DNA of 64,000 nucleotides, taken from contig CM038217.1 in assembly GCA_021442155.1 (NCBI GenBank), positions 148,993,834-149,057,833 on the forward strand, read 5' to 3'. This document shows positions 49,045-60,970 of this stretch, one piece after another (the stretch's first letter is position 1; each line of letters starts with the position of its first letter). Both the position numbers and the translations under genes were made by a program. The notes under the pieces are model-generated. The model was not told where the DNA came from. It did not search any database and was given only the letters and a program-made list of their open reading frames with translations. This DNA is from Cymbidium sinense (taxonomy: Eukaryota > Streptophyta > Magnoliopsida > Asparagales > Orchidaceae).

Positions 49045-50638
49045 TTAGAGGTTGGACTTGTTCGATCGATGAGGCTCTATCAAAGTATATTTCTCAAATT
49101 TGTGATTTTTCTCTTTCTTGAATGAGCATAATTTGCTCATCTGGAAAATCACCGTTAAGTGAAGAGTCCATAGGGATGGGATGTGCAAGAAAATTGCTAA
49201 TATTTGCCCCTTTACTGCTTTCTGCGGAATGTATGTGATATCAAATTGTAAAAGCAATACTGCCCATCTTGCCAAGCTACCTATCAATGTTAGTCTTATC
49301 ATCAAATACTTAAGTGGATCGATCCTTAAGATGAGGGTAATCTTATGAGATAACATATAATGATGGAGCTTTTGGACTACTAAGATCAATGCCAAACAGT
49401 GCTTCTTTATTAGAGAGTATCTCATTTACACTCCTATCAATCTCTGACTGATATAACAATGAGCATTCTCTTTGCTTTCTTTATTGTGTTGTATCAATAA
49501 TGCTTCGAGGGACTCTTCTAATGTAGTTGTGTATATAATGAGGGGCTTCCTAGGAGTAGGCACTGCGAATATTGGTGGATTTAATAGGTAGCTTTTAATG
49601 CTATTGAAGGCTTCTTGGCACTCCTTGTCCCATTTGAAGGAGCATTCTTCTTCATCCACTTTATAAATGGTTGATAACATCTGGATAGGTTTGATATAAA
49701 TCATCAAATGAATGCAAACTATCTTTATAAAGAATGGAGCTGACACAAACTCTTTGACGGAGGCATATCTACAATTGCCTTGATTTTAGCAGGTTTGATC
49801 TCAATTCCTGTGTGGTGTACAATGTATCCGAGAAATTTTCCTGAGGACACCCTGAATGCGCATTAGAGGATTCATCTTGAGATCATATTTTTTGATTCTC
49901 TCCAATACAATTCTCAAGTCTTCAAAGTAATTTTCATGATTTAAGCTCTTAACCACCAAATCATCAACATAACATTCCACCTTCTAGTGAATCAACTCAT
50001 TAAAAATATGCATCATGGCTCTTTGGTATGTAGCTCCAACATTCTTCAAAGCAAAAGGCATGACTGTGAAGGAATATATGTCAATAGGTGTTTGAATGAT
50101 GTATGTCTTTCATCTTCAGGTGCCATCTTGATTTGATTATATCCATACGATCCATCCATAAAAGAAAATATATCATAGTTAGATGTATTATCAACCAACA
50201 ATTCTAATATAAGAAGCGGGAAGTCGTCTTTTGGGCAAGATTTATTAAGATCTTGAAAGTCGATACAGATATGAATATGACCATTTTTCTTCTTCACATG
50301 CACTATATTAGCTATCCAATCAGGATACTTTTCTTCGCATATGAATCCTTCTTCAATGAGTTTTTTAGTTTCTATGATTACCTATTCTTGAATTTCCAAT
50401 CTCATTCACTTGGGAGCCTGTTTAACAGGTGTTGTCCTGGCTTGATTATAAATTTATGAATTGCCACATCAGGGGATAAGCCTGGCATTTTAGCATATGT
50501 CCAAGCAAAGTAATCATTGAATTCACAAAGTAACACTTTTAGCTCTTCAACTTTCTCATTAGGTAAAATGGCACTAATGAAAGTTGGACAGGGATCATTT
50601 TCACCTCTATTGATCTTACTTTTGGAGTGAGCTCTCAA
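49045..50638 (-). pseudogene. Element 2 reverse transcriptase and RNase H
   Basis: Frames give the RT N-terminus (EKVEELKVLLCEFNDYFAWT near 50530), RT motifs KKNGHIHICIDFQDLNKSCP and FMDGSYGYNQIKMAPEDERH (near 50150-50290), the catalytic region reading ECYVDDLVVKS near 49950-49980, then RNase H with LILVVQKLHHYMLSHKI and IDPLKYLMIR (near 49400-49300). The frame is broken between blocks, so it is not functional as read. Homology stops near 50620, where the next repeat unit begins; protease, gag and 5' LTR are absent. Confidence 0.85.
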
Positions 50639-53600
50639 CTTCTCATCATAGATCTAGGACTCTTATAGACACTAAGAGTTCCTTAGTCTTAAGACACTAG
50701 TGATTATGTGAACACTTAACTTAATCATAGACAAGAGAAGAGTTAGAATGATTATGCCTTAGGGATTTAGGAGGACTTGTGTACCCTATAGCCCAAACCA
50801 AATCCTTGCTTCCTTCTTCCAAGCCAAATCTCAAATTCAAATCCAAATTTCAAAATCAAATCCAACTATCAAATGATTGAAACCCATGATTAAGTTCAAA
50901 CCCTAAATCCCTTCCTATGCCCTTTGATTTTATCTTATGAGATTAGCCTTAACCAAATTCAAATCAACCCCAATTTAATTGATTTTCTCAATTATCAAAA
51001 TTCAATCTCAAATCAAAGTCCAAATCATAAATTAATTCTAAACTCCAAATGATTGAAACCCAAATCAAATTATTTAGCCAAATTCATGAACTTGGCTAAA
51101 TGATACTCAAACCAATTCAAAACTCATGGATTCCTTTATAATCCAATCATTTCTACAATCATTGACACAAATATAAACATAAACCATCATTATCAAACCA
51201 AACCCAAGTCAAACCAAGTCAAGTACATTGACCCTTTTGGCTTGAAATTGTCATATGAACCAAAACCCATTTGGCTCCAAACCACTTGTAATTGAATTCA
51301 TATTTCAATCCTAGGCTCATGTGTGAGTTCAACTAAACTCGAATCAAGCCATGATCAAGCCGATTACCCATTTAGGCTCACTTGACACAAAGTGGTCTAA
51401 AGGAACCTGTTTGAGCCAATTTTTAATCCAACCCAAATTGGATTGAACTAAGCCCATCTAAACCTCACAACATAACCAACAACCACCCTAAGGTGATCAA
51501 TTGCCTTAAATTGGATAAAACCAAGTCAAAACTAACCTTTGACCAAGTCAATATTTACTAAATGAAACCCAAACTACCCAAAATCTACCATATACCAAAT
51601 TGATTAAAACCATTGATTCAAACCAACTCAAGTTAATGATTGAACATGACCAAACCCTCACTTGAGCCAAACCAAGCCTAATTGGCCATTTGACCCAAGT
51701 TGATCCAAATTGGCCTAAAAAAAGCTAAAATAGGTCAAATCATGATTTGATCCAAATTGATTGCAACCAATGGCTCAAGTTCATCCCAAATCACTTATTG
51801 AACTTAATCAAAGCTATAATTGATCCCAAGTTGACCAATTGGTCAACTTGACCCAACTTAGCCCAAATTGACCTAAATGGTCAAATTGGCCAAAATACAA
51901 ATAAACTAAAACAAAGCCTACAATCATTTTTAATTAGCCAATTGAACTTGACTCAACTAACCCAACCCCCCCCCAATTTGGTCAAATTGGTAAAATGACC
52001 CACTTGACCTATATGAACCCAAATGAGTCATAATCAAATCCATAACAAATTGAACCAAACTAATGACACTAATACACTCCAATTGGTCATGTGAACTTTG
52101 ACAAACTCTTAGTTTGACCCAATTTGACCAATTGATCAACTTGACCCAACCTAACCCAATTTAACCTAAATAGGCCAAATCAAGCTAAATCAAATCAAAT
52201 AAACACCAAATCACTTGAAATTTGGCTAACCCACTTTTGACCCATTTGAAATCTGCCCAATTCAGACCCATAGCCAAATGACCATGAGATAAGACACATG
52301 CATATTTGGTCATTCTCTCCCCTTTGCCACTTAGCACCTATTCATAGGTCCACTTAGGCACCTAGGACCATGGCTGACCTGACCCAAAGGTGGTTGGGTC
52401 GACCATGACTCATGGGGAGGTGAAATCACCTCCCCATTTCCATTGGAGCAATTCAAACTTCCAAGGGAATCCACTCCTCCCTTGGTAGCCACCTCCTACC
52501 CTTCCTCCACTCATGTGAGGCCAAGTGGAGTGATTCCTTGCCCAAATCAAACTCCCCATCTCAGCCATTGATCCACCAAGCTGAAACCATCACCACCGTC
52601 CAAGCTAAGGAAGGAGGGGGTATTCCCCCCTCATTCTCACTCAAATTAAGAGAGCCACATTTAATTCAACCCTAGCAACTAGAAAACTCCATCCTAGAGC
52701 TTCCTCTTGCATTTCCTAAGCTCCCCAAATCCTCCACTCTTGATTTTATGGAAAACCAAAATAGGGGAGGTCACCTATGATTACCATTTGCTCAAACCTC
52801 CACCAAAGTGTAATTAACTTTGCACACACCTTCCTTGAGCTTAAATGAGCAAGAACAATCATTTTCCATCACCCTCGTCAAAAGTAGGAGTTCGACCAAG
52901 ATCGATCACCATGGATTGGTCTTCTAAGCAAACTACACCAAATCAAGCTCGTCCAATAAGGCTTCATTTCTAAAAATAAAGCTTCCTTGTCAACCACCGC
53001 CACAAGCTCCGGTGAGGTATGCCATTAAAATTGATCCTTGAATGAAAATAGGTTGATCTTTTGTGAAAAAAAGTTCTATATCATGCGATTTTCACCGTTA
53101 GATTAGCTTGTTATGCTTTCCTCATGGTGTGGGATAAATTTCATCTTCATCCGAGCTCAGGTGAGCTTGGATCAAGTGATAATTGATGGACGATAGCCGT
53201 CATTCACCGCTCGGAAGGAGATAGATCATGGAGTATCCATTCTGTGTGATCAAAATGAACGGTCCTTATCTGATCACGCATATAATCTCTGATTAATCCT
53301 TTGAAATGTGCATTTAATCGTGGTCGTTTGATCTTAAATCAGACGGTCCATGAATTATCGCATCCACCACCATTTGATAGGATGTAACTATAGCCACTCA
53401 TCATGCCATTACCGTCAGTGCCAAATGGGATTAAGGCTTTAATTAAGGTTAATTATTCCATTTTAAGCCAGAAACTTTCTAAATTCATAACTAATTCTAA
53501 AAAATTTCAAAAAATATAAACTTAGGCTCATTTTAAAGATATTTCAGAGTAGAATCTAGAAAATTATTATTAATTGATTTTGAATAATGATTTTGACTTA

Positions 53601-56060
53601 AGTAAAGTTTAATTAGAAAATTAATTAGCTTAATTATTCCTTAATTAATCACCCAATTGATCTCCAACTTTCTGTGGATGTTTGGGGGGATGACCTCTGC
53701 CTCCCCCATTTTTCTAGGATTTTATTGGTTGCTTAATTAGAAAATTAATTGATTAAATCTTAATCACTTTCTTAATTTAATTAGTGATAATTAGTGAATG
53801 AATAATGTTTTAATTAATCATTTAAGCCCAAGTTTCTCTGTTGAATAGTAAGGGAGCTTAGGGAATGTGGTTGGGATACTTTTCCTAATTCATTTCTTAA
53901 GTTTTATTCACTCTTTGGAATTTGATTGGTTAATGATTAATGAGATAATTAATTGCTTAATTAATTGATTAATCCCTAAGATAAAATTTAGAACCTAATT
54001 GAGTGTTTGAAGTGACTTATGGGTTAAAAATTGAGGCCTTGTCCTTGATCCCTTTCCCTAAGTTTATTTCATCATTCTAATCAAAATATAATCAAAGAAT
54101 TCAATCAATTAATTAACAAACTTGATTAACTAAATCTAAAATCACTTCATGTTTAAGCAACCTCTAATTAATCTTGGGTAGCTCTTTGGGTGTTCAATAA
54201 CTGAAAGGAGAGACAATGAAATTATGGTTAGCTCACATATGTGATAAAATTATTATAGTAGTTAAGTGAGATCCCTTAAGCCTAATTAACTATTAATCAT
54301 GAGCCAATTTCATTAGACCCCTTTTATTTCTTAGGAGCATTGCAAATTTACTTTCATGTGGTTGCATATCATATTGACTCATTATTAATTAGTTAATTAA
54401 CTTAAGGTGATGTAGGTAAGGGTTAATTAATTGGCTTAATTCATACCCTAACCTAATCAAATCATAAAATCAACCTAATTACTTCATCATTAAATTAAAT
54501 TAACTCACACCAGAGGAATGAATTAGGATCAGCAAACCTCTTTCATTTTCTAATCAAATCAAACTTAAAATTGAAAATGTCATTAAACAACTTTGGTTTA
54601 TTTTAAGTAGCCTTATTTAGTATGATTGTCCCTAGAATTAATTAGAATGAATGAGATCATGTGCTTATGCTCTTTTATTTTTTTCCAATCATGTTAAATG
54701 TTACTTACCATATGTAATCATGCATTCATTTCTTTTAAAATTAATTAAATAAAATGGTTTCTTTTATGTCAAATTGAATGTGTTGATTTAATTTAAAAAT
54801 AGGTGTGACTATTATTACTATTAAATCAAAAGTTATCTTCAAAAGCCTACAAATCAATTATAATATATGGAGTGATGTTAATTACATATATCTATAAGTT
54901 TGCATGTGCTGATAATATAAGATATGCTATATGAAGCTCTCTTTTCTTATCTTACATGGATGTGCATGAGATTTATAAATGTATAGTTCATTTAAAAAGA
55001 ACACAACATTTGTCTAAATCTACTCCTATGCATCTCCATGCTAAGACTTAGGAAGAATTTCATATCACATATGTAAATCATATAATCAAAACAAATATGA
55101 CTTTTTGCATGACTTCTCATTCTTGTGATTCTTTTGTACATTCATATGTATAGAGAAAAGTGGTATATTATTGGACCCCGGCATGAGGCTTTTAAGTAGC
55201 CCTAAGTAAGTCTTGTACCTTACGCCCCTAGTGTAGAACAATGATACTACACTCACTTAAAACTCTTATACAAATGTATGTATGATATGACCAATGAATA
55301 AGAATCATAAATCAAATAAATCAAATACAACTTTTGCATAGGTTTTTCTATCCTTATAGTTGCTTATACATCTATATGTAACTAAGAAAAGTGGTATAAC
55401 ACCTGGGACATGAGGGCTTTAAGTACTGGCAGTCTGCACTTATGCCCTTGGTGCAAAATAATGGTGACGTACTCACTTTAAAATTTTTATACATGTGAAT
55501 GTGTACCTAGCTAATGGTTGAAAATCCTACTTTTCTATTAAAAAGACATGCATTCATAATTCAATCAAATAAAATATTTAAATTCCAAACACACTTCTTT
55601 GCATTCATCATTTAAGTGTGCTAAGACATACATTATATGTATAGGTATGCTTAGGATTTAATCATATGCATGATATATATGATGGAAAGAAATGAATAAA
55701 CATGTGTTATGTGATAGTAATTCATTCTAATTAATTTTAAGATGTCTTTCTTATTGAATAAGGTCATTTAGAGTGAACCTAAATTTAGGATTGATTAAAA
55801 CATATAATAAGCCATTCACTAAAGAAAATTGATTAATTAACTTGCTTTATAAGTGACTTAATGTAGGGATGAAAGAGAGATTCTCCCTTTCTTCTCTTTA
55901 TAACACTTAGTTGTTAAGTGTGGACTGTATGAAACAAATGAAAATACTAAGTAAAATCTTCAAATCAATTAAATCACTTAAAGAGAAATCAACCCTTCAT
56001 AAATTAAATCCTCCACTTAGCAAATTACAACTTTAGTTTGACATACCACACAAGCTTTAA
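50620..56060. repeat. ~5.4-kb direct-repeat unit 1 (LTR-like, non-coding)
   Basis: Starts near CTTTTGGAGTGAGCTCTCAAC and ends near ACATACCACACAAGCTTTAA. It aligns end to end with 56070-60970 (shared: AAGAGTTCCTTAG near the start, GAGGTATGCC in the middle, GAAAAGTGGTATA near the end). No protein domain is recognised on either strand. It contains a TTGAC/GTCAA-dense block, a GC-richer central part (52.3-53.4 kb) and two internal copies of the GAAAAGTGGTATA segment (55.15 and 55.39 kb). It may be a long LTR or a tandemly duplicated non-coding unit. Direct flanking by element 2 RT suggests it interrupts or replaced that element's 5' half. Confidence 0.7.
51180..52260. repeat. TTGAC/GTCAA-dense block in unit 1
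   Basis: Degenerate phrases such as TTGGTCAACTTGACCCAA recur in both orientations. I count roughly two dozen TTGAC or GTCAA cores by eye in about 1.1 kb. TTGAC is the core of the plant W-box bound by WRKY factors; whether these sites are bound is unknown. The corresponding block in unit 2 is at about 56.4-57.4 kb. Confidence 0.7.
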
Positions 56061-56069
56061 CACACACTC

Positions 56070-59000
56070 AACCTCACTTTTGGAGTGAGCTTTCAACTTC
56101 TTTATCTTAGACATAGGACTCCTCTACATTAAGAGTTCCTTAGTATTAAGACACTTCTAGTGATTAGGTTAGCACTTAACCCCCTAGAGGCTTAGAAGAG
56201 TTAGCCATAGGAATAGGTCATGCCTTAGGGGTGTTAGAAGAACTTGCCTACCCTATAGCTTAAACTCAATCCTTACTTTCTTGTTTCAAATCAAACTTTA
56301 AATTCAAACAATCAATCCTTCAATCACAAACCAAATTCAATCACCAACTCAATCATCAAACCAAAACTAAATTCAAAATTCAAACCCAAATCAAACCCAT
56401 GTTCATCCTTTGAACTTGAAATTATCAAATGAATCAAAACCCATTTGATTCCAAATCATTTGTAAATAGATTTATACTTCAATCATAAGTCCATATGTGA
56501 GTTAAACCAAATTTGAATCAAGCCTTGATCAAGTCAATTGACCCACTTAGGCTCACTTGACCCAAAGTGACCTAAAAGTACCTTTTGAGCCAAATTCTAA
56601 TCCTACCCAAATTGGATTGAACTAAGCCCATCTAAACCTCACATTGTGAGCAACAATCATCATAAGATGATCAATCACTCAAATTAGGTCAAACTAAGTC
56701 AAACCTAGCCTTTGACCAAGTCAACACTTAACCCAAATGAAATCCAAACTAGCTAAAATCCACCATAAGCCAAATTGATTGAAACCATTGATCAAAATCA
56801 TTTCATGATCAATGATTGAACTTGACCAAGTTATCATTTGAGCCAAACCTAGCCCAATTGGCCACTTGACCCAAGTTGACCTAAAAAGTCAAAATATGTC
56901 AAATCTTGATCTAAGCCAAATTGATTGCAACCAATGGGTCAAATTCATTCTAAATCACTTATTGAACTTGACCAAAGCTTCAATTGGCCAACTAGACCCA
57001 ACTTAGCCCAATTGATCATGAACCCAATTTGACTTAAAAGGTGAAATGAACTTGAAACTCAAACCAAAACAAAATTGATTGAAACCAAAGATTGCAAAAT
57101 ATTTCAAATGATCAACCAAGCCTAAACCAACCCATGACCTAACCCAATTGGGTCAAATGGGTCAAATTGGTCAACTTGGCCCATTTGATCTAAGTGAACT
57201 CAAATGAACCAAAGTCAAATAAAAATCAAATTAAACCAAACCAATGATACCAATATATTTCAAATGATCATTTGAACTTGGTCTAATCCATGATTTGACC
57301 CAATTTAACCAATTGATCAACTTGACCCAAGTTGACCCATTTTGACCTAAATGGGTCAACCTGAGCCAAATGATATCAAATCAACACCAAATTCATTGAA
57401 AATTGGCACATCCCATTTTTCAATCATTTCAAATCAGCCTAAATCAAAATCAAAGTAAAATGACTATTTTACCCTTATGTCAAAGCATAACCTTTGGTCA
57501 AATACACTTGGAATTTGATCATATTCCAACTCAAGACCACTTGACATCCTCCTAGTGGACCATTTGGACACCAAGAGAGGTGGTGCACATGACAATGGGT
57601 TTGGGTCAGCCAAACCCAACCCAAAGCCAAAACTAACCACTCCACTCAAATTTCTCCACATGGATCACCTCCCACACTCATCTTAGCACATGTGCACCTC
57701 CACACTCCTACTCCTCTGCCAAAATTGAGCCACATGGCACTCACACCAACCTGAACAACCCATTTCATCTCATAAATTTGATCAAAATGGCAAGGAGGCT
57801 CACAAACGTCTGATCCAAGTAGGGGGAGATATACTCCCCCTTATTCCATTCCAATTGACTAACCTTGCATTCGATTGAGCTCACAGAACCTAATGCAAGC
57901 TTCTCCAAGTTTTCCAAGCATTCTCAAGCTCAATTGAAATTCCCATTCTCAATTTTTCCTAAGCCAAAAATATGGGAGGTGAGGGAGATTTCAAACTCAC
58001 TTAATACCCAACCAAAGTTCAATTCCTCTTGCAAGCACCATCAAGGCACTAAGTCAAGCTCATCCAAAGCAAATCCTAAGCATCCAAGCCAAGGGAAGAA
58101 ACCTAGACCAAAGCTGCAAGCCATTGAAGAGCTTTGGTCAATTGGAAGATCCACTGTAAATTGAACCTTCAAACCTTCAACTGGGCTTCGTCTTCACTAG
58201 ACGAAGCTACCTCAATGGTTGGAAGCACCGGTGATAGCCTTCAATGAGGTATGCCTCAAAATTGAGCTTAAGTCAGAAAATCTTTGGTCCTTTATGAAGG
58301 GAAGTGTAATCCCATTGAATTTCCACCATTGGATGTGGTTCTTCTTGCTTCTTGATGGTTTGGGTTGATTCCTAGCCCAATCCGAGCTCAAGTGAGCTCG
58401 GATCAAGCCATAGAGGACAAATAGTCTCCGCCTCTCGCATACGAGGGCAGGGATGAATCATGGACCGTCCATCTCGTGTGTTTTGGATGGACGATCCTGA
58501 TTAAAATATGCTAGATCCACTGATTAATCCTTTACATCTATGGGTTTTATCCTGGCCGTCCGATCCTTGATCAGACGACCAAGGAGAATGCACGTAGCAT
58601 CGCCGACTGACGTGAAATAGGATTTGATAACTTAAATAACTAATCCCATCATGCTACATGGAAAGTGTGCACCAACCTACGTGGCATTGACGGGATTAGT
58701 TATGTAATTAGGGCTATTTAATTATCCTTAATCACTAAAACTTCCTAAAATCATAATTAAATGTAAAAACTAGAAAAATAAAAACTAAACTTCATTTTAA
58801 AGATAATTTAGAGGGTAATCCGATAAAATTATTTCCAATTGATTTTAAATAGTGGATTTTTCCTAATTAGGGTTTAATTAAAAATTTAACAACTTAATTA
58901 CTCAATCATTTCATTAATTAATTTCAAACTTTGGACATATTTAGGGGATGACTTCTCCTCTAATTTTCTTGGAATTTATTAAAGAGTTAATTAGAAAATC

Positions 59001-60970
59001 AATTAATGAATCTCTAATCACCCTCTTAATATAAGTAAGGTATAAGCATGTGAAGAGTGGTTTAATCACTTAATTGAAATAATTAAGCATTGTTTAAGTG
59101 AATAGGAGGTTTATGGAATGGCTTTGGGGTATTTTTCCTAAGTTATTCCCTAAACCCCCTTCCTTCCTTAATCCAAACATAATTAAGGATTAATCTGTTA
59201 TCTATCTTCTTAATTAATCTAATCAAACTTTTAAAATCAATCTGAACTTAATCAATCTTTTGGGTAGATCCTTAAGTGTTCAATAACCTAAGTGGCTTTT
59301 AAGAAAATGATTTCCAACTCACATGTGTGGGAAGGTTATGAAAGTACTTAATTAAACCCTTTAGCTTAATTAATCAATAATTATGAGCCAATTGAATTAG
59401 GCCCCTTTCTTTCTTAGGTACATTTCAGATTTAAATTCCATATGGTTGCATATGATATGTTGGCTCACAATTGTTTGAATAATTATGTTAAAGTGGTGTA
59501 GGTAAGGGGTAATTAATGGACTTAATTCACACCTTAACCTAAACAAAATATAAAATCAATCTAATGGTTCTAAAGTTAAACTAAACTAACTCACACATGG
59601 GAGAAATGGGTTAGGACTAACAAACTCTTTTCACATTTCCTAAATCAAATCAAATTGAAAACTAAAATAAAACAATCACTTTAAACAATTTTGGTTCACT
59701 TTGAATAATCGTATTTTATAGGATTGCCCTTAGGAATTAATTAGGGTGAATGAATTTACATGCTTACATCACTTTATTTCTTTCCAAGCATGATTAAATG
59801 TTATGTGCCATATGAAAGTCATGCATTCATATCTTTTAAAAAAATCAAAATAAATGAAATATTTCCTTTGTGTTAAATTGCATGCTTTTGCTAAAGTAAG
59901 AATATGAATGGCTATTATCACTACTAAATCAAAATTTTTTTCAAAATATATAAATCAAACATTATAAATGAAGGTATGCTACTTATAAATACTTATAAGC
60001 TTGCATGTGATTAGGAAATAAAATTTGTTATGTGCTCATCTTCTTTCCTCTTAATTTAGATTTGAATAAGATTTGAAAAGAGTATAGTTCATTTGAAAAG
60101 AATATAACACTTGCTTAAATCCATTCCTATCCACTTCTATGTCATAACTTAAGAAGTATCTTTATATCTACACATGTAAATTGCATAACCAAATCAAATA
60201 AACAAACATAAACTTTTTTCATGATTCTTCTTCCATTTTTTTCTTTTGTACATCCATGTGTATTTAAGAAAAGTGGTATATTAGTCTTGACATCCCGGGG
60301 TTGTGAGGCTTTAAATAGTCCTAAGAAAGTCTTGTACCTTATACCCTTAGTGTAGAAAATAATGGCGTCATACTTACACTTATGCCTTTCATACATATAA
60401 ATGTGCAATTGATTAATGGATAAAAGAATCTCTCTTTTTTACTTTATAAAATCACATCATAAAACATCCAAATTTTTATAAACAACATCTCTTAGCATTC
60501 ATCATTAAGGTGTGCTAAATATTTGCATTGCATGTATAGATATGTTTAGTATTTGTTCATGTGCATGATACAAATGTTGAAAATAAATAAATAGTTGTGT
60601 ATATTGTGATAGTAATTCACCTTAGTTAATCTTAAAATGCCTTTCTTATTTGAATAGGTTTATTTAGAGAAAATCTAAACTTAGGATTAATTAAAATACA
60701 TAATAAAATATTCATTAAAGAAAAATAACTAATGAATCTAACTTAGAAATTACTTAAAGTAGGGAAGAAAGAGAAGTTCTCTTCTCTTTTCTTCTCTTTA
60801 TAACTTTTATTAGTTAAATATATATTCATTCAAACCAAATCAAATCATCAAATGAAATTAAAAAATCAATTAAATCACTTAAATGAAACCACCCTCAAAG
60901 TTGAATCCTTTCACACTTAAAAAATCTTAACTTTAAAGTATAGCTAAGACATACCACACAAGCCTTAAAT
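56070..60970. repeat. ~4.9-kb direct-repeat unit 2
   Basis: Second copy of the unit above, starting CACTTTTGGAGTGAGCTTTC about 10 bases after unit 1 ends. It has only one GAAAAGTGGTATA segment (60.27 kb). No internal retroelement domain separates the two units. A 99-codon plus-strand frame (57865-58164) has no recognised motif and is not convincingly conserved in unit 1. Confidence 0.7.

Noticed and set aside
52360..53400. Possible promoter or gene in the GC-richer centre of unit 1
   Set aside because: The matching region of unit 2 shares DNA similarity but no conserved frame; inverted GAGCTC-type words are part of the repeat.
57865..58164. 99-codon plus-strand frame in repeat unit 2
   Set aside because: Ser/Lys/Pro-rich low complexity with no conserved open counterpart in unit 1, so probably not a gene.
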